From Prunus persica (taxonomy: Eukaryota > Streptophyta > Magnoliopsida > Rosales > Rosaceae): 64,000 bases of DNA. The stretch is from contig NC_034015.1 in assembly GCF_000346465.2 (NCBI RefSeq), positions 20,832,462 through 20,896,461 of the forward strand, read 5' to 3'. The notes under the pieces were generated by a model. It saw only the letters and a program-made list of their open reading frames with translations. It made no database searches and was not told the origin of the DNA. Below are positions 35,190 through 46,131 of the stretch, in pieces. Within the stretch, counting starts at the first letter, position 1. Every line of letters starts with the position of its first letter. The translations under genes and the position numbers were made by a program.

Positions 35190-36245
35190 TATTGCATATA
35201 GTTTGGTTTCTGCGCATGCAGAGGAAGTGCAGAAAGATGGAGCATACTCAACAAGCCATTCTGGTTCGACACAAGTAACGCCGTGCATTAATGGTGGTCC
35301 TGAGCTTGTCTGTATTAACTCAGTGTACACCAAAAACTCAGGGGCTGGATTAGAAACAGATGACCTGTGGTCGAGGTACACGGTTTCTTTAACCATGCAG
35401 GCTTCATACCCAACTGCACGAACTTTTCTATCTCCTGATTTGGATGAGCCACTGCGTGTGGCAACCCTATCCGCCCAACCAGCACAAATAGCTTGGCGCA
35501 AGAGCTTTTCATCGTCAACTGAGAGAGGCTTCTTGTCATGGGAAACCCTCCAATCTACTTTTACATCTCCCAGACTACCACCATGGGTTCATAAAAATTC
35601 TTTCTCAGCGTCCGAAACACCATTTTTATATTTAAAGAAAATTTTGAGTAGCTGCTTTCTCAGCTTGGACATTTCCTGCATGAACGTCGGGTGTAGAGCA
35701 TTCTCATTGCGGAATCTCAATGGGCTGTTGGAAAATTCATAGCATTGCAAAGCATAAGCCCTGGATAGAGCATCACTGTCAACATTATAAAAGCTTTCAC
35801 GAGACACTAACTTTTCTCTTCATTTGAATAATCATATCATAAGGTTTTTCTTCATCAGTTGTCATTTCAAACTTAATCCTTACTGGAAATTGTCTGGCAC
35901 TGACATCTATAACTGGTGGGGGATCACGAAACAGCTTTCTATTATTAATAAAGTCTTCAATTCGCAAGGTAGCACTCATCAGCACAAGCTTTAACGGAAA
36001 AACTTGCTGTCCAGGACTTGTCGTTCTTCCCGAAAGCACCGCCTTTTGCTGCTCTGCATATTCTTTCTGCCATCACATGCAAATGAAAATAATAATAAAA
36101 AGGGTTTGTAAACCTAGATTAATACAAGTTTTAGCAGTTATAAGCACCACATCAAGCTTTACATGACGAGCACTAATTACACCAGATAGCATTCCGATAA
36201 GTAAGTCCGTGTTCAACCTCAGCTCATGAACCTCGTCAAGAATTA
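35190..36245 (-). pseudogene. DEAH-box RNA helicase (DEAH13/DHX37-like) relic
   Basis: Minus-strand pieces of one helicase occur in the right order. They are motif II as CIILDEVHELRLNT (DEVH instead of the family DEAH) ending at a GT donor at 36163, then an exon starting at 36066 with motif III in LVLMSATLRIEDF and VIDVSARQFPV. A jump then leads straight to the post-helicase region (ENALHPTFMQEMSKLRKQ) and the C-terminal LRQAICAGWADRV. The whole helicase C-domain between VSARQFPV and the post-helicase part is missing. A TGA interrupts the frame at about 35589 (FL*THGGS), and the end runs into unrelated sequence. Motif I is absent because the copy stops at 36245. Introns are kept, so it arose by DNA duplication, not retroposition. 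The DEAH13 match is from memory; the relic status is clear. Confidence 0.85.
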
Positions 36246-36344
36246 TGCAGAGTATCGCTTAAACTTATCAGATGCTTTTTGTAAAAGCATCCGCAACTTA
36301 TCAGATGCTTTTTTCAAATTTCGGAAACATTTTTCGAAAAATCG

Positions 36345-36400
36345 GCCTAGGCGCCCGCCTAGGCGGCTAGGCGGGTCTGGGCGCCTGGCAGGTCGGGTCG
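36345..36400. repeat. GC-rich palindromic repeat block
   Basis: CCTAGGCGCCCGCCTAGGCG and related CTAGGCGGG/GGGCGCC words form a strongly self-complementary GC block in AT-rich DNA, immediately beside the helicase relic. It looks like a mobile-element end known from rosaceous genomes; not resolved further. Confidence 0.5.
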
Positions 36401-36539
36401 GTTTATTTTTATTTTTATCATGTGAGAATTATTGACTGAGACAGAGGTTGGGCCCAACATAGTTCGCTGGCCTTGAAGCCCAATAAAGGCCCACCACGAA
36501 TGTGGATACGGGTTGGGCCCAACATACTTGGTTCACGGA

Positions 36540-36673
36540 AACAGAGGTTTACACTCTCAGACGCAGACGCTGAAGAAGAAGAACGACGAAGCAGCACACA
36601 CACCCACACTACAGAGAGAGGCGGGGTCATTTCTTTATCAACCAAACCAAACGCCGTCGTCGTCAACCATCAG
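36540..36673 (+). other. Non-coding first exon (5' UTR) of the L36 gene
   Basis: A purine-rich stretch ends at the donor CATCAG/GTACTTG at 36673 and leads to the acceptor at 37130, six bases before the L36 ATG. The left edge is approximate. Confidence 0.45.
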
Positions 36674-37135
36674 GTACTTGTTGTGCTCCATTGATGTACG
36701 AAAATATGTATAGAATTGTCCTCCGCTGAACATTTGCTATTGCGTGCTAGTAGTTTCTACAGGCTTCTAGGGTTTCTGTAATTGGTTTTACTTATGCATG
36801 TTTTACCTCTTTTTTTAGATGAATAAAAGGCGGATTTTGATCCAACAGTCGGCATTTGTTTTTGGTTTAATATGAATTTTATGAATATACTGTGGATTGT
36901 GAATCTCTCATGGATTTGATAAGCTGAACCTACCGATGGTGATGCCATATTATAATTAGGTCCCTTCATTTACAAAAATTGAAAATTTAACTGATTACTT
37001 TGCCAGCTTCTTGTTCAATTTGCAACTATTTTTTGTTTCTCATTAGTCATCTCAAGCATGACTTGGGTTGGTGCTGAATTTGATGGTTTCTTAAATTTTT
37101 GTTTTTGTTTTATAAAATATATGAATTCAGTAGCC

Positions 37136-38340
37136 ATGAAGGTGCGTTCCTCTGTGAAGAAAATGTGTGAGTTTTGTAAGACAGTTAAACGTCGCGGGCG
37201 TGTTTATGTGCTTTGCACAGCCAATCCCAAGCATAAGCAAAGACAGGGCATGTCAACATTTGCATACGAAGGCACGGTGTCTTCCATGTACGTTTCCTTT
37301 CATGCTTTCATTTCTCTTTTTTTTATACTTTTATATGTTTACTTTGGCAAATTCTTCTGATTGCATTAATCTTAAAAGGAAACATCCCATTCAGAATCTC
37401 CCATGTTAAGCACCCCGTAATCTAAGAACAAAACATGTTAGACGAATTCACTCCAAATCTTCCCTAACACCTGGAGATCCCTTGCCTCTTGTAAATTTGT
37501 TGTACATAGTTCGTTGGGTGGTTTTAGTAAGTGATTCTTGGATACTTCTTATCATAGGCACGCAGGTTAAGCACACAAAAGGCACTTTTCCTACTATATG
37601 TGGACCTTCATTTGGCAAGCCTGCATAAGGTGGCCTGGAGCCTCCTTTTGTATAATAAATGTTATCTAGGAGATTAGGACTTGGCAATCTCTCCATAAAA
37701 CAAAACTCATAGCGGTTACAATGCTTTTAGTCATCAATTTGACAGAAGAGAAACAACAATTTATGTAGTCAAGGATTTAGGTTACTGCGTCGTCTAATTC
37801 TAACTTCTGAGATGGTGGTTGCCATTTTTTACACTATTGTGTCTAGCTTACCTGCTCCATGTGGTGTTTTTCATGCATGTGTGTCTATAATCATACTTTT
37901 TGCTGATATGAAAGTAGCTTTTCAGTTTTTCATTAGTTCTATCTGGCATATATAGCATGAATTTAGTCATGTGTGTAAAGATTTTAAAAACTTCAGAACA
38001 TGTTAGTAGTAACCTAACATGTGAATCTGTATGTTCACAAACTGCTGCATATCTGTATGTAGATGTCTCACATGCGAATCTTTCTCTTACATATGAACTT
38101 CCTATAGAAATGTGATGTGGCAATGGAGTGAAATTGGCAATTTTCTAGTTGAATGTTTGAATCCTTTTCAGTTACGCAGAGACTAGTGCCAAGCTGGAGA
38201 ACAGCTCTGGTCACAGCGTGCAAGCTGGTCTGGCCTCTCTGATACCCAAAAAGCACGAACCCTCAATGCCCTCTATACCCTCTACGATACTTGGATGGAG
38301 GGTGGGCCTGGCCTCCCTGCTGTTCAACGAGGCCAAGTAG
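37136..38340 (+). CDS. Bacterial-type ribosomal protein L36 (bL36), probably mitochondrial
   Basis: Two coding exons, 37136-37287 and 38172-38340, join through the Ile codon and encode 106 residues. Residues 1-38 are a complete bL36: [20 protein letters not shown] then a zinc site with Cys11, Cys14, Cys27 and His32 in the C-x2-C-x12-C-x4-H spacing. Plastid bL36 is only 37 residues and plastid-encoded. The nuclear gene with a plant-specific C-terminal extension of about 65 residues ([15 protein letters not shown].. ending LLFNEAK) matches the mitochondrial form I recall from Arabidopsis. bL36 is one of the last proteins to join the large subunit. No N-terminal presequence is evident, so import must use internal or extension signals. 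Confidence 0.9.
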
Positions 38341-39123
38341 CTTTGAAATTTGAAATGGGAAGAATGCAAACCTTATCTCAGTTTTTAGGTTCCTTTCTTT
38401 GGTTGTGCTGCCAGATATATTCAAAATGTTATAAGCTCCTCTCTTTTTGTCTTGGATTTTAGCTTTTAATCTGCTACTATATATAATACTTCCATCTCTC
38501 CCTCGCTTTCTGGTGTGTGTGTGTGTTTAGACTTAGCTGTGCTAGAGATTCTGATCGTAGCGACCTTACCTGCTCCACATATATAATTCAGGAAATAAGA
38601 TGGCTCGAATTGTAAAGGACACTTTACCTGATTTCCTGGAAAAGAATTAGATGGTATGAAAGTGAAACGTAATTTGGAATGGATGTTGCAAGAGTTTTCT
38701 TTTCATATTCATTTTACAGATCATATGGAACCAAATTAGTGAATCCATATGAAATTATGAATTATGCGGGTAGGTCTACCCATCTCTTGTAAGTCATACC
38801 CGAAAGGCGAACCTTTATATATCTTAATTGACCAAAAAATAGAGAAAAAAACAAGAGTACCCAATCATGTATGTTTCTTTTCTTTCATGCTAGCATACCT
38901 ACATACAAACCTAATAATATTATTCAGGCATCAACATTGCCATCGGAGTTGTTTTATGGTGAGGGTGCCATATATGGACCTTCATATTAGTTGCCGGATT
39001 CATTTAAATAGAAACTTCACTTGAATTTAATGAAATGATCTTATGACTAATATAAAGGTTCACATGAAAGGTTTATATATGACACTCTCATTATAGACTT
39101 TTGCCAATTAGGTGTCGCCTTGG
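38341..39123. other. L36 3' flank and spacer
   Basis: 3' UTR followed by AT-rich spacer with a (GT)n run near 38514-38526. No gene. Confidence 0.45.
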
Positions 39124-39244
39124 GCCTTCCTGGAAATTGCCTCTCACAATCTTTAACACCCGAAAGAAAATTATGTGCAACTAGCCTTCCTGGAAATTGC
39201 CGCTCACAATCTTTTAACACCCAAAAGAAAATTATGTGCAACTA
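39124..39244. repeat. Tandem duplication of a 60-bp unit
   Basis: Two adjacent copies (39124-39183 and 39184-39244), each starting GCCTTCCTGGAAATTGCC and ending TTATGTGCAACTA, differ at only a few positions, so the duplication is recent. Confidence 0.93.
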
Positions 39245-39631
39245 GCCTTTCCTCTGTAGATATTTTCCTTTTCTTAGTCGCCCTCAGCAGCACACTAGTG
39301 GGAGAAAGAAACCGCGGTGGACAGGCCCGCGTCCAGCAGCGTATTAATTAGTTAATTAATTAATGTTTAATAAATAATTCGAAAACAAAATCCAAAATCA
39401 CCCAATCGAAAACAACGATTCCCCACAAATCGAAGAAAACACAAGTCCACGCGGACTCCCTCTCACTTTCTCATCAGTTCTTTATACACTGGACTCGATT
39501 TTCCCTTCTTCCATGGAAAACTGGAAACCCTAAACCTCCAAATTCATTGTTTTTAAAGTTTGTTTTCCAGGATGGAACCGGCGCTTAGCTTTTGAATGTT
39601 CCCGGCAAAATTCACTCCACTTGCAGACTAA

Positions 39632-41524
39632 ATGGTGACGACTCTCAACGCCTCCGTGACAACTTGGATCCGTCACTTACTCGCTTGCATGGGGTAAGTC
39701 TTCGATTGCACTTAACGCGAATCCTTTATCTTTTTGTGCTTGTATTTAGTGTCTTTGTTTCTGTATCTGCTATTTATGGTAGTTATTCGGGTTCTTCCAA
39801 ATCTGCTATTTTTGAAAGGTTTGACTTTCTAAGTTTGGGAGCGAATTTCAGATTATAAATGCTTTCCAAGTTAAGAAATTTTGCCATCTGGGTTCCAAAA
39901 ATTTGAAGTCTTTTTGGTAACAATGGCAAGTTCAGCTTGAGTATTGAATAATTTTCCCTCAGATGTTAAATGAAATCCCCTGGGATTGGAATTTGTATCG
40001 GAATCGATGGTATTTAGCCACTTTGAGTGATTGACTTGACATATTAACACTTGTAACTCTCGCATCAACACTATACAGTCTTTTGTTGGTGGAATTTAAT
40101 TGTGCAATAAGGTTTAACCTGGGTTTTAACAGAGCAGTGGTTGTTTTGGATGCTGCACTAAACCCACACCAATTATTGCCGTCGATGAGCCGTCCAAGGG
40201 ATTGAGAATTCAAGGTCGAACTGTTAAGAAACCTGGTATCTCAGATGATTTTTGGAGCAGCAGTACATACGACTTGGACAATAGTGCTCTTCAATCCCAG
40301 AGAAGCATCTCATCCATCAGCACCTCCAACCAGACCCTCACCCATGGCAGTGTGGCTGGTAGCACAAGCAGCCAGTCTGACTTTGTAAATAATGGCAAGT
40401 TTTCATTGTATGCTATTTATACCGTTCTTATTTTGGTCTGGCAATTCTGTGTTCTCTGTTTAAATATGTGCTAAGAGGTCATGTCATGTTTTACCCATGT
40501 CTCTTTTACCATCCCAAACATTTAACAAGAAAAGAGGAGCCTAAAATATATAAATAGAGGGAAATGGAAAAGAGAAAACAAAACGTATTCTGTAAAGTTC
40601 CCTAGCTTTCACTACTATGTTGCGAACCCATGCGTACTGATAAGAATTTAACTTTGCGATATTAAAAGTAAGTTTCTGAAGAAATATGGTGTACTTGTTT
40701 ATACCAAAAGTTAGCACTCAAAGACATTTCTAATTTCTTATATTTCTTTGTGGTAAATTGAAAGTCTGTTCATGTATATACTTATAAGTTCCATCTGGTT
40801 ATGCTAATGCATTATCTACTTCTGGTGCCGGTACTTTTTTTTAAATCCTCCTTTAGTCAAGTTTGGTATAATCCTTATCCATGCTCTTGTGAACTTCAAT
40901 ATTTGTAAGTGTGTAGAATGTTGACTTATAGCATTTACACTTTGTAACTGCAGGTCTTGTTCTCTGGAACCAGACCAGGCTTGAGTGGATTGGAAGTGGC
41001 AAGCCTAGAAATCATACTCCAACAAGTCGGGAAAGCAGATTAAGGTATGTTACTTGTACTCTTTTACCATTTCCAAAGTAGCTGATGAACTAAATGCTTT
41101 TGCAACTTCATGAATGGAGGAAATTGTATTAGCAGGTGTATGTGGTAGAAATAATATATTCAACTATGGGTTAATCCTGGTTCCAATGAATCACATAAAC
41201 TTGTACGCTTTGTATTTTAATGCAAATCTTTCACCCCATGGTTAACTAACTATGTCCTTACAGTTGGAATTCAACGTATGAAAGATTGGTTGGAACCAAA
41301 CAGAGACAGTCTTTCACGCAGCGCATTCCTTTGTCTGTAAGTCCCCTTTTTCCTTTTTGGGGGTGGGTCTCGTTAAGTATTCCATCTGATTTGGCAGTTT
41401 TGCTTGATATTTGTTTTGGATTCTATGTCAGTTTGTCATGTTGAAATGCTAATTGGGTTCATATTGACAGGACATGATAGATTTTCTCGTCGAAGTATGG
41501 GAGCAGGAGGGGCTGTATGATTGA
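39632..41524 (+). CDS. Gag1-like clamp (DUF4050) domain protein
   Basis: Five exons (39632-39693, 40138-40394, 40954-41044, 41264-41336, 41471-41524) encode 178 residues. The N-terminus has GGCFGCCTKP followed by IIAVDEPSKGLRIQGR. The C-terminal half carries the clamp-like blocks GLVLWNQTRLEWIG, SWNSTYERLVGT and DMIDFLVEVWEQEGLYD, the signature of the plant DUF4050 family. Function in plants is not established. The second intron starts with GC (GCAAGT) instead of GT. It is required because it alone keeps the frame from FVNN to GLVLW. Exon 2 was started at 40138, not 40133, since the latter runs into a stop. The ATG is the only in-frame start upstream of the first donor that reads into the family N-terminus. 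Confidence 0.87.
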
Positions 41525-44140
41525 GCGAGTATCAGACTCTGCCTTTTAACGTCAGAAAGATACTTGATCTTTGTAAATCTCAGAGTCGTGGGCAAAGAAG
41601 GAATTGGAACAATGAAAATATGTTTCAAGTTTAATTGTAATTTTACCCAGTGATATTTTCATCTTGTGCGCCCCTATGGAACGGTGGAACGTGCCCTCTG
41701 CCTCGGATGATAGAAAACCAGTTGCCTTTGCTTGTGTGAATACCAAAAGTAAAAAGTGTTTCAAAACTGTACTAAACTAAGCTTCATCTCATGGTGATCT
41801 TTTGTATGTATAAATGTCTGTTTCTGTCCTTTGTTTTTCTTCCCCCCAATGTGTAAGCATTTTCTATTTTTTCGGTGCCTTTTTCTTTTCTTCTGTGTCT
41901 TCTTCTAGGTGGGAAAGCAGTGGTGTTTCTTTGAAGGTCAGTCGTACTACTAAGCATACATGCATGCATGTTTCGCAGCCCATGTAGGGTGCAACGAAAT
42001 TGTAATTGGACCATTTTGGATTTTTTTTATTTATTTTTTGGGTAACAACCATTTTGGAATTTGACGAACACTATGGTTGGCGGGCTGGCCGGCTATTTGA
42101 TGCATGAACAAGGACGCAACTTTGCTGGTCCAAGTTGGAAATGCAAATGCATGTATAGTTGGGGAGGTCGTATTTTGATTTGGTGGAAACAAAGATTGTT
42201 TTGTGTTTGTGGAGAAGTCATGACTTCCGTTCCGTACTGGGACCTAAATGGGTTACTGAGCTTATCCTACGGTGTACAGATCTCCGCAGCCAATCCAAAG
42301 GTCCATGCAGTTCATGATGCATGATATAAGCATGCTGCGTGTCGACAGTATAGTGAGTCCCAATCCAAAATGCTGCCAAATTAAAGCTGCATTACAGCAA
42401 GACCTCTCACACTCTTTATCTGGGGGCTCTCTCTCCAACGGGAAAACCACCAAGTTGCATCGATTGCCACTTTTCTTCTTTTAGTTTCCTCCACTTGGTA
42501 CGTTGGTGTGGTGGTGGTGAGTGAGAAGGTCTTGTCTTCTTTGAAAAAGCAAGCCCCCCTCCCATCCAATTCAACAACTTGATCTTGACATACTCAAATT
42601 TTTATTAAATATCTCCCCCGTACTAGTCTAGTACACTGAATGTTCCGAGACATTACAAACAAAACCTACAAACCAACTTGAGCATCTAAATTTACATATA
42701 GACAAAAGACAAGTGGGGAGATTAAATACAAATACATTTAATGAATGTAATTTTACGGCAAAGATTACAAATATGTATTTAATCTGTAACATTAAATATT
42801 TATTGAAGAATCTTCTCATTACGAGAAAAAAACTATACCCTTATTTCCATGTCATAAAAAGTCAGCATAGACAATATTAGGGCAAAGACTTTATTTACAG
42901 AGAGAAATTAATAATCAAAGACTCAACAAAACCATTAGACTGAGTCTACATTCTCAACAAATTTAAAATTCTCACTCTTCTTATAAAATATTTTAAATTT
43001 ATTTGGTCATTTCAGACTTTTGCATGCCATTGCTACATACATGAACCCTGTGCCGACCTTTCACCTTTCCCTTTCTTTCATTTCACCTTTTCATTCATTA
43101 CAGAGTTTGTTGGCAAGCTTATCTCATTATTCATTAACTTAATTAAGCTAATTAATTAAGCTAATTAATTAAGCTAATCGCATTCGTGTAGTAAAACATG
43201 ATCTTGATGGGCACGAGGATGTTTGTGTGTTATTAGCTGGCATGATTGTCTGCCTTGTTGGCTTGGTTGGTTCAAACTTAAAAGTTCATCACCCAAATTA
43301 CATTACTAAATAAATATTAACTTTTGGAAAAAGTAATATGAAACTTTATTATTATTATTATTAGGGGCCTCATAGTGGTATGTAAATATTAATTTTATAT
43401 AGATGTGGACCAGATACAAATCACAAACATTCCAAGAAAGACCAAACACGCTTTCTACTACTTCTCCACCCTCCGAAAGGTTAATTACTACCCCAAGGAC
43501 TGGGGGAGTGGGTTTTTTTCTTTATATTTATTTCATTTGGGGGGTTTGGTAAAGAAAAAATAGAGATGTGTACTTTCTTTCCTTGTTTGTTTCTTCCTCA
43601 TTCCCTTTTCTAGATGAGCACGAACCTTGTGGAAATTCATTGATGGAGGGAGGAGAGGGTCTGAAATTTCCAAGATATTTATTTTTGAATTACATAAATA
43701 CCCTTGTCTTCTTTAATTATTTACCAAGTCGACTCTACATTACACAAAGAAAGACCCAGTCCCAGACCAAGTGGGGAGAGAGAGAGGATCCAATGTTTCT
43801 AGTCTTCCATTCATTCCATCCCTGTTTCTGGTCACATTTTCAATCCCGCCCACGCCATACCTGGCTTCTGGTAATAAACACCTTCATATTTCTTATATTC
43901 AATGCACATTTTGACATCATTCTTTCTAATCACAACCAACAAAAAAAGGCAAAAGGCAAAAGGCAAAAATGCAATGCATGCATTCTTTTAACCATTTTTT
44001 TTAATTTATAAAAATAAAAAATAAAAACATGGACCAAGTTTAAAGAAAGAAATGTATAAAAAAAAAAACAAAAAACACATATTATGGTTAGGATACATAT
44101 GTCACATTGTTATTAGTAGGAATATAGAAGCTTCTACTTA
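41525..44140. other. Intergenic, no supported gene
   Basis: Contains the DUF4050 3' UTR, a tandem AATTAAGCT array near 43138-43178, and short AT-rich imperfect inverted repeats near 42719-42790. The 147-codon frame at 43568 looks like pyrimidine-rich leader sequence and has no recognisable domain. Confidence 0.4.
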
Positions 44141-44879
44141 GGCTCCGTTTGAGATTTTTTTCCCCCCAAAAACCTACTTCACTTTAAAGTTAAGTTGTTT
44201 AAGGTGTTTGGTAAAAATAAAATATCCTGATTATTTTAAAAGCAGTGACTTTTTGACAACAACTTTTAAAAGCAGTCTTTAAGTTGCTTTTCAAAACTGC
44301 TTTAAAAAAAAAACATAGATGAGCCGTTAATGAATTTTTTTAATTCTCAAAATACCATAATTCATTTTAAAAAATGACACCACCTCTACTTCCAAATCCA
44401 ACTTCACCACCACATTGACCACTTCCACAACCACCGACACCACCACCACTACATCCTCCTTATCTTCCGCCACCACCACCACATCCACCCCCACAAGCGC
44501 CATCCCACCACCACCACTATCACAACCACCAACCCCACTTTCATCACCACCACCACATTCACCTTCATCTCTTTTACCACAACCACCTTCACCTCCATAT
44601 CTTTCACCACCACCACTACCACCACATGATTAGTATATAACACTTTCAACATCATGTCTATTTTAGTTATTGTTTTACAATAGTTTTATATTAAATGTAT
44701 CAAACGGTTTTGACACAACTTTTTGTACTAACAACAGTTTAAAAATATTATTTATTAAACATAGAACTGCTTTACTTTACAGTTAATTATTTTCAAATCA
44801 CAGTACAAACAACTTTTTTACCTGATTATGCGCTTATAATTTAAGTTAAAAAACAAAAAGCAAGTTAACCAAACAAGGC
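44141..44879. mobile_element. Decayed MITE-like TIR element
   Basis: Left end GGCTCCGTTTGAGA and right end ..AACCAAACAAGGC are similar in inverted orientation (GCCTTGTTTGG). Both arms are rich in AAAAGCAGT/ACTGCTTT words that also pair. No clear target duplication. The interior is disrupted by a CCA-rich array. Confidence 0.5.
44389..44632. repeat. CCA/CCT-rich minisatellite-like array
   Basis: About 240 bases made of CCACCA, CCACAA and CCATCT words with nearly no G. It gives a Thr/Pro/Ser-only reading frame that is a composition artefact. It lies inside the TIR element at 44141-44879. Confidence 0.85.
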
Positions 44880-45035
44880 AAAAGTTGGTGAATAGTGAAA
44901 AGAAGACATGGTCGGTACGTTGGCTTTGGCGGAGTCTTGAAGAAAACGAATAGAGGTAGTAGCTATCGACTTTAATTAGAAAATCAACCAAAATGAAAAA
45001 CCCACAACTAAGAAAAAAGCCAAATTTTGTATCAT

Positions 45036-45036
<1 letters not shown>

Positions 45037-45082
<46 letters not shown>

Positions 45083-45083
45083 A
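45037..45083. repeat. (CT)n microsatellite
   Basis: Nearly pure CT dinucleotide run of about 45 bases. Confidence 0.9.
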
Positions 45084-45593
45084 AGCGGATACTTGAAAGC
45101 GATCCATTGATTCATTCTAATTTCTAACCCAACCCAACCCAACCCGACTCTGAATATTTTTTATTATTTATTTTCTAAGCCTACTTAGTCTGAAAATGTT
45201 AAATTTTGAAACATCCATCGGACCTACAGACAAATGTTATTTAATTACAAATTCATTGCACATCCTCACATCAACTTTTTAATTTGTCCAAGGGAAGAGA
45301 ACCAGATGGCATATCGCATGGGCCCCACTCTCCTTCCCTCATATTCATATCTGATGTATGCATAATGCATGTATGTCCTCTATCTCTATGGGAAACAAAT
45401 TTTGACCACTGCATGTTGACTTGTATTCGTGCTACAATTTCGCACAACTTTAACTTGTCAATGGATGCCATGCCAACATTTTACTTTTCTTTCTTCGGTC
45501 CAATATCAACATTTGCTTGCCAAAATTTAGCTTCGTCAAGCTATGTATTAGGCATCGATTTCTTGTTAAATACAACACCCTAAGAGCTCGTTT

Positions 45594-45855
45594 GAGACTG
45601 TTTTTTTAAGAAGCACTTCTACTTATAAGCGCTTATACTAAAAGTGCTTTTATTATAAATATATTGAAATTTTCATAAAAAACCGAAGTGCTTCTTGGAA
45701 AAGTACTTGGGAGTGCTTCCTGAAGAAGCACATGACAGTTCTATATTCATAAAGCGCTTCTATGGCCCAAAAGTACTTCTAAATTTTTCCCTCAAAGCGC
45801 TTTTTGTTGTCAGAAAGCGCTTTTAACTGTTCTAGAAGCACTCCCAAACGAACCC
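45594..45855. mobile_element. Tourist-like MITE with TAA target duplication
   Basis: A 262-bp element with ends GAGCTCGTTTGAGA and, inverted, GGGTTCGTTTGGGA. It is flanked on both sides by TAA (45591-45593 and 45856-45858). The interior consists of complementary AAGTGCTTCT/AGAAGCACTT words and could fold into a long hairpin. The 3-bp TAA duplication places it with PIF/Harbinger-derived Tourist MITEs. Confidence 0.8.
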
Positions 45856-46095
45856 TAAAATAATAGATTATTATCGATTTCTATGCTAATAGAGAAGGAT
45901 AAATTCGTCAATCAAACAAATGCAACTTTCTTTGCATAGATCGATATAGAAAATTCATTAATGATATAATCGTTTTACCCGTGCTATTGTGGTCAAAAGA
46001 ATTCACGTTTAGAGTGTTTGATGTAATACATACAAAAAACGAAAGATGAAGTTGCATATTTTCAAATCTTATCCCACATATAGTTGATTAGACAT

Positions 46096-46131
46096 GCCAA
46101 TTTGCCAATTTGCCAATTTGCCAATTTGCCA
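46096..46131. repeat. Four tandem 8-bp units
   Basis: GCCAATTT repeated four times plus GCCA; a short perfect array in otherwise ordinary AT-rich DNA. Confidence 0.92.

Noticed and set aside
35098..35742. Plus-strand 214-codon frame over the helicase relic
   Set aside because: The minus strand carries recognisable helicase sequence; the plus frame is its antisense.
42061..42324. 87-codon frame with Met-Thr-Asn start
   Set aside because: No similarity to any family I know, no intron partners and unremarkable composition.
43568..44011. 147-codon frame at 43568
   Set aside because: Reads through pyrimidine-rich non-coding sequence with no conserved motif or domain.
44415..44633. Thr/Pro/Ser-rich 72-codon frame
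   Set aside because: Composition artefact of the CCA-rich array inside a decayed TIR element.
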